DNA from: Anastatus disparis
Lineage: Eukaryota > Arthropoda > Insecta > Hymenoptera > Eupelmidae
Length of the DNA: 64,000 nt
Assembly (NCBI GenBank): GCA_017163975.1
Contig: JAFFSR010000017.1
Coordinates: 992,001 to 1,056,000, forward strand
Reading direction: 5' to 3'
A program made the position numbers and the translations under genes. Of the stretch, positions 45,951 through 57,571 are shown in pieces. Position 1 is the stretch's first letter. Every line of letters starts with the position of its first letter. The notes beneath the pieces are model-generated. The model worked only from the letters and a program-made list of their open reading frames with translations, did not search any database and was not told the origin of the DNA.

Positions 45951-46310
45951 GTAGTCTTTTTAAAGTCCTTTTAGTAAGGATTCATGTAATAACTTTCATT
46001 CTCGTCATAAGTTATTTCATGAAATATTTCAAAAAGATTTCAAAATTATTCCATGTATGATTTCTTAAGACTTTACCAAAAAATTGCATTAATTATTTCA
46101 TGAAAGCTTTTTGAATGAATCTTGAAATGATTCGGTGAAAGAATACCTTAGATCATTCCGAAAATCTTTCTAAATTATTTTATGACTTGAATCGTCGGAA
46201 GATTTCTGAGTTCTTTCTTGTTTCCTTTCAAGAAGTCCTTATAAAGTCCTTTTAGTAAGGATTTGTGTATTATTTCATGTCTTAACTTTCGTTTTCTTTT
46301 TGGTATTATT
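45951..46310. repeat. Continuation of the ~280-bp tandem array
   Basis: Resumes with AAGTAGTCTTTTTAAAGTCC as in the other units, one and a bit copies, then decays towards 46440 where the Tc1-like transposase resumes. Confidence 0.9.
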
Positions 46311-46448
46311 TTTGGAAAGACTTTGTAATCTTTCTGTGTATTATTTCATAAATTTTTTTTTAAAGAATATAGTTATCTTTTTAAGTTCTTATTAAATGCT
46401 TTTAACGTATTATTACTTGTAATATTTAATGAAATTATTCCAAAATTC

Positions 46449-47299
46449 TTTCATGCTGTGTGGGTATTAACAAACCACGGTTTTGTAGCTTTACTTGCAT
46501 GAATTGATGCATTATCTTGTTGAAAAATTAAATTTTCTGTTTCGTTTTGATCTAAATAAGGTAGTAATCGATTTCGCAGTATATCAATGTATTTTGTTGC
46601 ATACATTTTACAAGATGAAAAAGCTTTACGTAGAAGCCCATTTTTACAAAAAGCTCCCCAAACCATTAAGCTTTCGCCTTCAAGATTTCTGCGTGAAAAA
46701 TACTGAGGTTTCTTTCTCAAATCTCTCCAATAAAAGTGATTGCCATTAGGGCTGTCGAAATTAATTTTTATTTATCTGAGAAAATAACCTTGAAATATAT
46801 AATTTAATTAAATAAATTAAACTTTAATTCATAATTCACAATATTGTTATGATATTAGTACAATACTTACTCATTCACTTACTTCATTCCAATCAGTGCT
46901 TATGTTAAATCTTGCAAATTTAAGCCTAGCCTCTTTATGGCGTTGCAATATCTTTGGAGCTTTTTTTAACTTTTGTCCTACGAGATGCTCTGACTTTTTC
47001 ATTACTCTATGAATCGTACTGCGTGAAATTTCCAATTGCAATTCTTCTTTAATTTTTCGTAAGCTTTTTGTAGAGTTACTCGCTGTTTTTATTATTTGTC
47101 GCTCAATCCGTACAGTTACCTTTTTCTTTGGTCCTTCTTGTTTATTTTTACCATAAAAAGCAGTATTTTTAAGAAAATTTAGAACAACATTGTGCGATCT
47201 TTTAAGTTTTCGAGCGATTTTTCGAATGCTTATATTACTTTCACGATACGCTAAGATTTTTCGTTTTTCTTGTTCAGATAAGCATTTACCTTGAGGCAT
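46449..47299 (-). pseudogene. Tc1-like transposase, N-terminal and middle parts with intron
   Basis: The start ATG at 47297-47299 gives MPQGKCLSEQEKRKILAYRE, two helix-turn-helix regions (SIRKIARKLKRSHNVVLNFL; SLRKIKEELQLEISRSTIHR), and the linker down to STDWNE at 46883. A 94-bp intron (46789-46882) has consensus ends; the frame then reads VIFSDK (first catalytic Asp). After a stop and one-base shift near 46765 come NFDSPNGNHFYWRDLRKKPQ, GESLMVWGAFCKNG, LIFQQDNASIHASKATKPWF (second Asp in QQDNA). It ends at WFVNTHTA, where an insertion begins; the remainder is at 37344-37605. Length in total is about 340 residues as in Tc1-like proteins. The stop, shift and insertion make it inactive. Confidence 0.88.
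46789..46882 (-). other. Intron in the Tc1-like transposase gene
   Basis: Read on the minus strand: exon ...TGGAATGAA|GTAAGTGAATG ... ATATATTTCAAG|GTTATTTTCTC. Joining gives DWNE-VIFSD, the normal uninterrupted Tc1 sequence. A second GTAAGT lies 12 bases further in but would not keep the frame. Confidence 0.8.
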
Positions 47300-47430
47300 T
47301 ATAATAAATTTCTTTTAAATATAATAATAAAATGTGTAAATGCGATAATAAGAATATCCAACAATGAAAATTGAATTTTAAACCATTGACCGTTAAAACA
47401 CATTTTGTGACAGTCAAAAACTCCATTCTA

Positions 47431-47733
47431 GCCGATAGTGGTAGCGTCAGAGCGGGAAAAAAATACTTTTCATGATTTTATAATTAAAAATAAATTTAAA
47501 GAAAGAAAGTTCCTATAACAGAATTAATTTATTGCACTTATTTATAATTTATAAATATTGCATGATTTTTAAATTATTTAAAAAATTATAAATAAGAGCA
47601 ATTATATTATTTCATTACAGTAATTTTCTTTCTTTGAATTGATTATTATATATAAAATCACAAAAAGTATTTTTTTAAATACTTTCATTTTGGAAATTTT
47701 TTTATTTCCCACTCTGACGCTACCACTATTGGC
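47431..47733. mobile_element. 303-bp palindromic element
   Basis: Inverted termini GCCGATAGTGGTAGCGTCAG and GCCAATAGTGGTAGCGTCAG, then AG(A/T)GYGGGAAA. The arms pair across the AT-rich centre near 47590. Located between the Tc1-like start codon and the 12.7-kb palindrome. Confidence 0.88.
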
Positions 47734-47799
47734 ATTGCTGATTCAATGATGAAATTTTCCAACTGGTTTTATAGTTATACCCTACTGAAAAAAATGACA

Positions 47800-48090
47800 T
47801 GAGATCTCACGATTGAAAATAAAACGAGATCTCATATGAGAACTCATATGAGATCTCACGTGAGATCTTATGTGCCGCAAAATTTTATTTCTCCTGATGC
47901 CGGATCTCATGTGAGATCTCATGTGAGATCTCATGTGAGATCTCATGTGCGAAAAGTATAATTATTTCCGATACCCGATCTCACATAAGATATTACATGA
48001 GATCTCATATGAGATCTCGTGTGAACTAAAATAAAATTTTTTTGGACATGAAATCTCACGTGAGATTTCATGTGCAAAAAAATTTTATTT
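47800..48090. repeat. TGAGATCTCATGT subterminal repeats, left outer
   Basis: Over fifteen copies of (A/G)TGAGATCTCA(C/T)(A/G)TG, each with a central AGATCT. A shorter set lies at the right end (60395-60460). Regular palindromic motifs near element ends are often protein-binding sites; that is inference. Confidence 0.9.
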
Positions 48091-50279
48091 TTCCTACACT
48101 TATAGTTGTAATTAATGTCAACAAATCTAAAATCTAAATTTTGTTCTATAATTCAATTTATTTATATATTATATATATTAATAAAATTACGAATAAATGA
48201 TTCTACACTACATCTACAAAACAATCGTTATCTAAAGCATGCTATTATGGATTATGGTTTTAAACTATATTCGAGCGTAATTATACTTGGCGATTAAATA
48301 ATAATAGAAACAAATTTTTTTCGAAGATTGAGACGTTATTTACAAGTAATATTCAAGATACTAGTCACTACAATTATGCATATCGCCTTTTACATTCGAG
48401 AAGGCCATCACTTTTCAGTGAGGTCTGGAGCGATGCCGTTCGTATACAAAGGTTTGTACAGAATTTGTTTATTCAAAAATTGAGATACTTATTTCATATC
48501 ACAGACGAAATCATGTATACGAGGCTCGCGGTCAGTTCACTGATTAATGACAGTTTTTCTAATTAATAGGTAGTGTCGTTCTATGACGCACGCTGCATCT
48601 GGTTCAGATTTACGGCATGACACGTCTTACCAATTGTTACACAATTTGCATGTCGCCGTAAAAACAGTTGCAGCTTCACTTATGTCTTAGAACATTATGA
48701 CAAACTACCTTCAATGAACTAATAGTGACTTAGTACTTATTATCTTTTTTTTATCATACTGATAAATTATTTTTACATATCATTTACAATAGCGTCTTAC
48801 AGATTTAAATAATATAGGTTTTTCTGACTCAAGAATTATTGGTTTTAGTTTTATTTTAAAGTATTATCGCAATCTTATTGCTTCTTTTCATGATTCAGTC
48901 ATGAATCTACCGTAATCTGAAAAATTTCAAAATCGTGCTCGAATATAATTTTAAACCATGATATATAATCATATTTATACGGACTATTCACATAGTTTTC
49001 ATAGTAAGAATTATATTTGCATGCAATTGAAGTCCAAACATTAGAAGTAAGATGATAAATTGATCTTATTATTATGCTATTCGTCAAGAGCAGGTCGGAG
49101 CAGATTCAATACTGACCGAGAATTGAACATCCGTTGTTTAATTTTCTCCTACTAAACGTAATGGAATGCATTAAAATTTCAAATACATTCACGAAATTTA
49201 TTTCTCTATTGCACTCACCAAAATAATTAAAGGAAAATTTAAAAATTAAAAAATTCTATACTACAACTGTTTATTAAACTGTAAGTACGGTTACTTACTT
49301 TTTGTTTAAAATATGATGAATATTATGAAAAAAACATCTATTATACAATCATGTATGTATAAAAAATTGCACTTGATAACCATTTCTTTTGAAAACAGTA
49401 TAATTGTTTAATTTATGATTAAATAACATTTTTACCTCTCGGTCGGTAACCACATTTGCTCTAGCTTACTCTTGAAGATGAGGTATAGACCTTTTTTACC
49501 CATCGAAAGTAGCTAAATAAGTAATTTCGTTTATTTTTGATAAAAATATATATCAAAATTTTTTCACTTGTAAATATCTGTTTATTTTAACAAATGAGAA
49601 GCGAAAGCGCGTAAATTTGTCCAAACTCAAAGAATAAGCCAAAAAAAATAAATAAAAAAAAAATATCTTTTTTAGCTATTTTCGATCGGTAAACTTAGTC
49701 GAAAGCTGATCCGAAGTGGAAAGTGACGCCATGAAATACAATTCAAATTAAATAAAGTGGCTAAAATAAGGAATACTAACCCCAGGCAAGATGCATTGAG
49801 TCTTGTGGCTCCACTAAATTTATTGAATATGATGATGTTCTGTATTTGAATACATATTTATAATATTAATGTAATTAAATACATTGAGGACATAATGAAG
49901 CTCCCTCTTGTGATAATATTTGTTATCCAACTTTATGAGTAAATGGAGAATTTAATCGGGTTTTTTCACTTCAAGAAAAAAAGTAGTAGGATTCAACTTG
50001 AGTGCGTACAACTAAAGAAATCTACCGAAATCTTATATTTGAAAAGTTATATACAAGTTTTCAATTTATAGTATTTTGAGTTTTGTCAACTTTGATGTCT
50101 AATTTGCGATCTGAGTTTATAAAAAATTAACAGCTCCAAAGGATTTTTTATTTGAATTAAAATAATGGTATTAATATAACTAATGTTAAAATTTGTCAAA
50201 ATTTAAAGAACAAGCCGAAAAAAATAAAAAAGTAATAAATATCTTTTTCAAATTTTTTAAATTGAATAAAATATATAAG

Positions 50280-50490
50280 AGATTCCATGTGAGATCACAT
50301 ATGAGATCGCACACGAGACTGCATATGAGATGTCACATGAAATCGCCTATGAGATCGCATATGAAATCCAATGTATATTCGTTAAATTTTTAAAATAAAA
50401 GAAATATATGTGCGATCTGACATGAGATCTCACATATATTTATTTTATTTTCATAAACGATTTCATATGAGATTTTACATGAGAGTTCAT
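50280..50490. repeat. GAGATCGCATATGA subterminal repeats, inner left copy
   Basis: Repeats such as CATATGAGATCGCACACGAG. The mirrored block is at 57740-57980. Ser-His-Met-Arg-rich frames in both places are translations of the repeat. Confidence 0.88.
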
Positions 50491-50592
50491 ACAATATTTT
50501 TAGTAGGTATGATTTTTCTCGGATTGTTCTTTAAATTTAAACATATTTACACTCTTCCAATTCACATTTATTTAAAATAAGTTTATACCTAT

Positions 50593-50822
50593 GAATACTC
50601 CGGAGCATCTAATGGGTCTCTTTACTGGATGTGTACCCAGGGTGGCTACTAGGGGAGAAATCAGGGATCTAGGGTGCCCTTTATGCGTACTGAGGTTGGC
50701 AGGAATTCCTTCCAAGTTCAAGGTGCGCATTTTTGGAACTCCCTGCCTGCTGAGATCAACATCTTCTATCTCTCAGTAGGTTCAAATCAGCGGTGAGAGG
50801 GTACTTGCTCGACCTAGATTAA
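50593..50822 (+). pseudogene. C-terminal end of a LINE ORF2, frameshifted
   Basis: Reads ATRGEIRDLGCPLCVLRL, PSKFKVRIF, then in a shifted frame WNSLPAEINIFYLS, and after a second shift RFKSAVRGYLLDLD followed by TAA at 50820-50822. The pattern (RVR..)WNSLPAEI...FKSAVR.YLLD is the common C-terminal end of insect LINE reverse-transcriptase proteins. Only about 75 codons remain because of 5' truncation. Confidence 0.8.
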
Positions 50823-51424
50823 TACTTTTTACTATTATTTATGTTAATTTATGTTAATTTATTTAATTTATTTTTGTAACGTCCTCTATATAGGCTTAAG
50901 GTGTGAGTGTATTTGTTGCATGAGTGTTGGCTGAATGGTTGGTGAGTGAGAGTTTTTATTTGATTTTATTCTTGACTGCGTTTCATGCTATTGCGTACGC
51001 TTGTTATTTTATTTTATTATGTATTAAATTTAATTCTTTTAAATTTTAATATTGTGACTGATAGATATTGTATGACTGATTTTTATTTATATGATTATTT
51101 TTATTTATATTGCGTGTATTTTATGATTACTTTGTGATATCACTTTTATTTATTTTAGTTTGTGACTTACTTATTCAGTAATATTAGATTTAGTGACTGA
51201 CTGTGATATTAATTGTGCAATATTAAAATTTACATATATATTTATACTTTTTGTGCAATATTTATTGTTTCTATATTTACAAATTGTATTACTCGTTTTT
51301 GTACTTGAAGCGTTCCCGACTTTATTCACGGTCGCCAGGTAATATTTTAATTACCGAATTTAAATTTACTTCATTATTTTAATTAATTCCATGCATATAC
51401 AAGGTGCATACAACAATATTGTAT

Positions 51425-51744
51425 AAGAAAATTATGTTTATCGACGATCTCCTCCAGTGCAATACTCTTAGAGATGCGATAATTTATAATTTTCTTTACG
51501 TGTGGATGAGAGGGTAGAATGATAAAAGTTATTATCGACGACTCCGTTGAGTGCAATACTCTAAAGAGTGCGATAATCAACTTTTTTATTATATGAGATA
51601 TGTAGAGAAGTGTTTAAATCGACGACATCTTTGAGTGCAATACTCTTAGATGTGCGATAAATAACACTTCTATTTAATGCAAAATGAATAAACAAATTAT
51701 TATCGACGACATATCCAAGTGCAATACTCTTCAATAATTTGTTT
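51425..51744 (+). ncRNA. Four RNA-like hairpins with compensatory changes
   Basis: Hairpins at 51425-51496, 51519-51590, 51606-51671 and 51690-51744. All share TCGACGA, a terminal GAGTGCAATACTCT (stem GAGT/ACTC, loop GCAAT) and, in three, TGCGATAA. Outer stems differ but pair in each copy: AAGAAAATTAT/ATAATTTTCTT, AAAAGTT/AACTTTT, AGAAGTGTT/AACACTTCT, AAACAAATTATT/AATAATTTGTTT. Inner stems ATCTC/GAGAT, ACTC/GAGT and ACATCT/AGATGT also change together. The fourth copy has lost its inner 3' strand. Different sequence with kept pairing, around fixed loops, points to a selected RNA structure in the LINE 3' region. Its function is unknown. Confidence 0.65.
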
Positions 51745-52088
51745 AGTATTTATATGAAAAATGATTAATGAGATGAGATGAGTTATACTTTTATCAATAA
51801 CTTTTTAAACACAGTCTCATTTAAATTTGAAATACGTAATCTTTTTATTAAAAAATTAAGAAAATATATATTTTACAAAGATTCAAAAGTTACTTAGTAT
51901 TTTAAGACAGAATGCTTAAATCTTATACTTCTGACAGTATAAGATTGAATGAATATAGTATCCATGTTAGATGTTATATGGTCGAACATCTAAAAGATAA
52001 TGAGAGAGCTTGCTTGAGTTCACGCTCTTTTATATTATTTCTTAAACCTTCTATGAGGTTCTATTTCTTATTGAAGAATTATATTTTA

Positions 52089-52420
52089 GGAAATAGAATG
52101 TTCCATAACATTTATTTTAGATATTTACAAAAGAAACATTTAATTAAGATAAATGTATTAGTAAAAGAAACATTCTATTTCCTTTACATTTCAAATAACT
52201 ATTTTTTATAGTTAATTTTATTATTTATTAATTGAAAAAGTTAATCTTTTATATTTTAATTAATATCTTTAAACTTTAAATAGAGTAATCAGTTTCATAC
52301 ATATTATATAAATAGAATGTTCTATTTATATATACACAATTATTTTAGAAAGTTACATTTTATTATTAACAATTAAATATTGATAATACTTTTTATTAAA
52401 AGAAATAGAACATTCTATTT
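52089..52420 (+). repeat. Two wide-loop inverted repeats with the same AAATAGAATGTT motif
   Basis: GGAAATAGAATGTT (52089-52102) pairs with 52169-52182; AAATAGAATGTTCTATTT (52310-52327) pairs with 52403-52420, which is an exact 18-bp match. The loops are about 65-75 bases. They follow the hairpin array in the same LINE 3' region. Confidence 0.8.
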
Positions 52421-52682
52421 CTATAATCATTTTACTATATCTATATATATACATTTGAGTTATCTTATCGACCTCAGTAGGTAACTATGAAGTCCTACTT
52501 ACACTTTCAATGTGATTTAAATTTCTTATAACCAAAAATTATTTTATCTTTTAAATAATATAGTCATTCTTATGACATATTCATGTTAAATTTAATAATT
52601 ATACCCAAAATCAATACGAGCCGTTACATACTCTTTCACAAAATAAAATAATATCTATCTATATCTATCTACCTATAAGTAG

Positions 52683-52748
52683 AATCGGTGGTAGCGAAGG
52701 GACTAAGACCCTTGGCTCATGCTGTAGTAGACCGGGTTTAAATCCCGG
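52683..52748 (+). other. tRNA-like segment
   Basis: GGTGGTAGCGAAGGGACTAA resembles a D arm/A box, and CCGGG-TTTAAAT-CCCGG at 52732-52748 is a perfect T arm with a 7-base loop and B-box character. No acceptor stem closes. It is a tRNA-derived remnant in the palindrome arm. Confidence 0.5.
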
Positions 52749-52999
52749 GGAAAATTTTGGAAAAATTTTTCTGAATTTTTCTCTGTGAAATAGAACTAGG
52801 ATACCAGGAGAATCCAATTAAAAATTCCCCCTGGCCAATATTTGGTACGAAGAAATTAATTGATTCGAAATATTTTTTATATGCATAAAAATATTTTATT
52901 GGAGGAAAAAAATTTTATTTTTATTACGAAACATTAATTTAAAATAAAATTAATAACTTTCAGTGTGAGATATTTTTAAGTTTAAGAAATATCTTATGT

Positions 53000-54028
53000 A
53001 TGTTGAGCAATATTTCATTGATATTTAAAAATGTTATTTTCACTGACAGAATAAATGATATTGATATAAAAAGTATTTCACCTATAACCAGAAAGAATCT
53101 ATTCGATACAGTAAAATTTTTTTCGTTACAAAGAAATTTTTTTTTCAGTGTAGCTATTAGATCTCAAGTAACGGTTTTATCATCTATCATTTATTCTCAT
53201 CATGGAGCGACAAAGACAGAATTAGGTTCAAGTAACAACCGCTACTTGAGTTAGGTATATGAATAGGAGTCTAAGATCGTCTATGATAATGAAAATTTAT
53301 GTGGTTGGAATATATATTCAAAATAGATTAAATAATAAATACTATTTTGTCCATTAAAAAATAATAAGTTGATTCAAAAAAAATTTTCTCTCATTTATTT
53401 TTTAGTCTATTTTCAATTATAATAAATTTTATTAAAAACGGAGCAATTTATTCTAGCATATTTTAACAATGAAAATAATACTTTTAATTTATCTAGAAAT
53501 AATACTTTCAATCTTATTTAAATAATGAAAATAATTTCAATCTATATGATTCATAGTAAAGGTTAAAATATTTTTATCTTACCTGCAAGAAATAAAATGT
53601 TGGCTCTCGAATATTCGCCTTTGCGACTCGAAGGATTACAGTGAAGTTGACGGTGATTATTTTTAACGAAGTGAAATCCGTTATTATCAAAGTCCTCACA
53701 ATCGTCTGACACAAAAGACACAAGAGTATCTTTTTTTCAGACTCTTCTTATACATCGGCTTTGTTCCAAATGCTTCTTGGGGTTGCGCACGCCGTGTTCA
53801 CAAAATTTATCACGCGTTAAATAGCTCTAAAGAAGCTTTCTGATTGGTCGATACAGCTTATGTATAAAGAAACCCCCAGTATGTGCAGTAGATTTTTGGA
53901 CACAGCAATATATTAAGCATTACTGGTGCGCAACTTCAAAAGTTGCGTGTTAAATACAGCCATTTGTATGCGAACGTAATTTTGTAAGCAAGACAATGAA
54001 AAGTCTGTGAACGCATCCTTATGATGCA

Positions 54029-54088
<60 letters not shown>

Positions 54089-54207
54089 CTATATAAATAC
54101 ATTAGTAATACATCGGCTTTGATCCAAATGCTCATGATATATATATATATATATACACATATATATAAATACATTAGTAATACATCGGCTTTGATCCAAA
54201 TGCTCGC

Positions 54208-54270
<63 letters not shown>

Positions 54271-55200
54271 TTTTGAATACGGCGTGTGCAACCCCGAGAA
54301 GCATCTGGAACAAAGTCGATGTATTAGAAAAGTACAAAAAAAAGATACTCTTCTGTCTTTTGAGCCGGACGATTGTGAGGACTTTGATAATACTTTGTTA
54401 AAAATCACCACTGTCAAATTCACTGTTATCCTTCGAGTCACAAAAGCGAATATTCGAGAGCCAATATTTCATTTTTGGCAGGTTAGATGAAAATATTTAA
54501 TCTTTTACTATGAATTTTATAAATTGAAATTATTTTTATAATACTTTTAAATATGATTAAAAGTATTATTTCTACATAAATTAAAAGTATTATTTTCATT
54601 GTTAAAATATGTTAAAATAAATTGCTTCGTTTTTAATAAAATTTATTATAATTCAAAATAGACTAAAAGATAAATGAGAAAAAAAATTTTTTTCAATTAA
54701 CTTATTATTTCTTAACGAAGAGAATAATATTTTTAATTTAATCTATTCTGAATATATATTCCAACCATATAAATTTTGATTATCATAGACGATCTTAGGC
54801 TCCTATTCATATACCTAACTCAAGTAGCGGTTGTTACTTGAACCTAATTCTGTCTTTGTCGCTCCATGATGAGAATAAATGATAGATGATAAAACCGTTA
54901 CTTGATCCCGTTAATAGCTACACTGGAAAAAAAATATATTAGTATCAAAAAAAATTTTATTGTATCCAATATATTCTTTTGGGCAATCGGTAAAATATTT
55001 TTTTTATCAATATCATTTATTCCGTCAGTGAAAATAAAATTTTTAAATATCAATAAAATATTTCTCAACATACATAAGATGTTTCTTGAACTTAACAATA
55101 TCTCATACTGGAAATTATTAATTTTATTTTAAACTTATATCTCGTAATCTCAAAATAAAAATTAACTTAAATAATTAAAACAAAATTTTTTTCCTATAAT
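53000..55200. repeat. Central palindrome of the 12.7-kb element
   Basis: 53000-54000 and 54280-55200 are reverse complements at high similarity (for example CAAGTAACGGTTTTATCATC, AGGTTCAAGTAACAACCGCT, TGTTGGCTCTCGAATATTCG). The centre is TA repeats plus two 73-bp copies of ACATCGGCTTTGATCCAAAT. No gene; Tyr-Ile rows come from (TA)n. Confidence 0.9.
54030..54268. repeat. (TA)n tracts at the palindrome centre
   Basis: Three long TA runs separated by TACATCGGCTTTGATCCAAATG copies. These make the exact centre hard to assemble. Confidence 0.95.
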
Positions 55201-55632
55201 AAAATATTTTTATGCATATAAAAAGTATTGCGTATTGATTATTTTCTGCGTACCAAATAGAAGTAACTATTCATTGAATAAATATTATCTTTCTTTAAAA
55301 ATATATCTGAATTTTTCAAGCCTAAAAAATATTTTTTTGTAGAAAAATATTATTTTGAAAACATGAAACATCACTTTTAAGCATAGAAATAATTTGTTAC
55401 AAGTCAATTTAAAATATTAATTCAAATAAATGTTTCAGTAAATTTAAGTTCTTTTTCTGCAATATAAATTTCAATTTTTTTTTAATTACTGAAACTCTTT
55501 TGATTCAAAGAATTATTTTGTTATTTAAAGAAGTATTTCTTTAAAACAGTTAAATAATAGTTTTAATTAAAATTTATTTTTTGTAATTATGTTTATAAAT
55601 AATTGTTGTGAAATTTTTTTTTTGCTGAAATG

Positions 55633-55764
55633 TACACCCACCGTTAATGGATTCTTTCCGAATGTTTTGAAATCCTGAACTTTCATTGGACCATTCCGTT
55701 GTTTTCTTTATTTCTATTGAAACATTTTAAAAAATTCGGAAAGAATCAATTAAAGTTGGGTGTA
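55633..55764. mobile_element. 132-bp TA-flanked palindrome
   Basis: TA-CACCCACCGTTAATGGATTC on one side and the complement of TA-CACCCAACTTTAATTGATTC on the other. A hairpin-type miniature element. Confidence 0.88.
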
Positions 55765-56792
55765 CGTTTTTAATCAAAATAATAATTACTTTATTAAAAT
55801 GAGAAAATTTTTTAAGTTTTTTAGTTATATTTTCTTTAATCTGACAATTGTTTTTTTTTCGATTCCTCTTTGTAATGTAAAGAAACGTAATCAATTACAC
55901 CGCTTTTTTGCATCAACAAACATTCTATTGTTGAAAAGAGATAGGTTTATGGAAGTCATGAACTAATTTGTTTAATTTAAAAATGATGTCTTTGGATCAA
56001 GAAATTATTTGTTGTAAGATATTTTTTTCATTTTTATATAAAAATTATTTCAAATAAATATTACATTTTTTCAATAAAAAATGTCTTTTTCGAATATAAT
56101 ATTTTACGAAGAAAAAGAATATTTCAAGGTTTTGTTTTTATTTTAAAAATTATTTTATCAATTTAAAAATGATTTTTCTTTGACTCAAAGAAATTCATTT
56201 CTTTGCACCGTATTTCTAATATTCAAAAACAGCTTCTTTGAAGTTAAAAAAACTTTTTATGCTATGTAGTCACAAATTTTGCGTGAAATTCCGTGATAAA
56301 AGGAACATTTGAATATAATAATTTAATATCATTTCAAAACAATGTATAATAACTATTTTCATGGTGGAAAATAAGGCTTTCTATTTTTTTTAAACATTTT
56401 GCAGTTAAAAATGAAATTTCATTTCGTTAATATGAAAGAACAAAGATGAGCCACCTGCTCTAGGATAAATTTAGAACAAACGTGCCTGTTTTCTTTTAAT
56501 ATCTAATATGACTAATGTCAAATTATTCTTTTCTTTTATGCTATATTATTAAAAAAATCAATAAATTATAAAAATATTATATCTTCTTAGTATTTAGTTT
56601 TTGAATAACACTAATTTAAAAATTCGTTTCATGACACAATATATAATAAAGTTGAGATTAAGATTAGAAAGGAACAAAAATAAATAACCTATTATAAAAC
56701 AAAATTCTTAAGGGTTTGCTTTATCGATCAAATATAGTTTAAGAATAAATTTCGTTTCTATTTCATATGAATAAATATCGGAATTGTTTGTG

Positions 56793-57387
56793 ATCCCTAG
56801 CAGAAATATAAAATGTTTAAAAATGTTCAAAACTGTTCAAAATTGTTTGAAACTGTTTATAAGTGCGAAATTCAGGACATTTAAAACAGTTTTGAACATT
56901 TTTAAACACTTTAAAAAAGTTTTGAAAAGTTCGAAATGATTTCAAACGGTGTTTAATAGTTTTGAATTTTTTATGTTAAAAAGTTGTAGATTATTTTAAA
57001 TATTCAAAATATTTAAAACAATTTTAAATCAATATGAACTATTTTTTATTAACTCGAACAATTTTAATCAGTTTTAAAAAGTTTTAAGAAGTTCGACATG
57101 ATTTCAAACAGTGTTTCATAATTTTGTGTTTGTAAAAATTTTCTTATATATATTAAAATTTATATAATATATACGAGAAAATGTTCACTTCAGTTTCAAA
57201 TTATTCTGTATTGTTCAATACTGCTCAAAAATGTTTAAAACTGTTTATAACTGTTTTAAATGTCCCAAATTTCACATTTATAAACTATTTTGAACAGTTT
57301 TAAACAGTTTTAAACATTTTAAAACAGTTTTGACTAATTTTAAACTATTTCAATAAGTAATGCACATTTTATATTTCCACTAGGGAT
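56793..57387. mobile_element. Palindromic element with CCCTAG ends
   Basis: Inverted termini CCCTAGCAGAAATATAAAATG and CCCTAGTGGAAATATAAAATG, flanked by AT. The inside is rich in AAAACTGTTCAAA/TTTGAACAGTTTT repeats. Non-coding. Confidence 0.85.
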
Positions 57388-57571
57388 TGGAGATATCATC
57401 TTCTCCTCTATTTTATTGCCAGTGGATCTCTTGATCGCTGTGGACTGAGACCCGTGATTTCACCTTACTCATGTAATTTTTATAGACCAGGGAGAATTTG
57501 TAATTGGTTTTTTCTGGTCTCCTAGTTCTATTTCACAGAGAAAAATTCAGAAAAATTTTTCCAAAATTTTC

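Larger units (their letters stand above)
50593..52669 (+). mobile_element. 5'-truncated LINE (non-LTR retrotransposon)
   Basis: A 7-bp duplication TACCTAT flanks the insert (50586-50592 and 52670-52676), while the mirror arm near 57645-57655 has the single sequence. The right end is a simple TATC-type tail (ATATCTATCTATATCTATCT). The left end starts within the last codons of a LINE ORF2. About 1.85 kb of 3' non-coding sequence follows, with an array of RNA-like hairpins and further inverted repeats. Orientation is plus, from the coding remnant and the tail. Confidence 0.85.
55262..57480. other. Segment present only in the right arm
   Basis: The left arm reads GTACCAAATATTGGCCAGGG without a break, whereas the right arm departs after GTACCAAAT and returns at AGACCAGGGAG 2.2 kb later. 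The segment is AT-rich and non-coding, with two smaller palindromes (55633-55764, 56793-57387). No clear termini; ATA may be duplicated at its edges. Confidence 0.6.

Noticed and set aside
50193..50393. Ser-His-Met-Arg repeat ORF and its twin at 57872-58072
   Set aside because: Both are readings of the GAGATCGCATATGA subterminal repeats in mirrored arms; no independent evidence for a protein.
51425..51744. CRISPR array
   Set aside because: There are spaced repeats, but they are hairpins with paired variable arms, in a eukaryotic LINE, with no cas genes.
54019..54441. ORFs with long Tyr-Ile rows, also at 9065-9325
   Set aside because: They are translations of (TA)n microsatellites.
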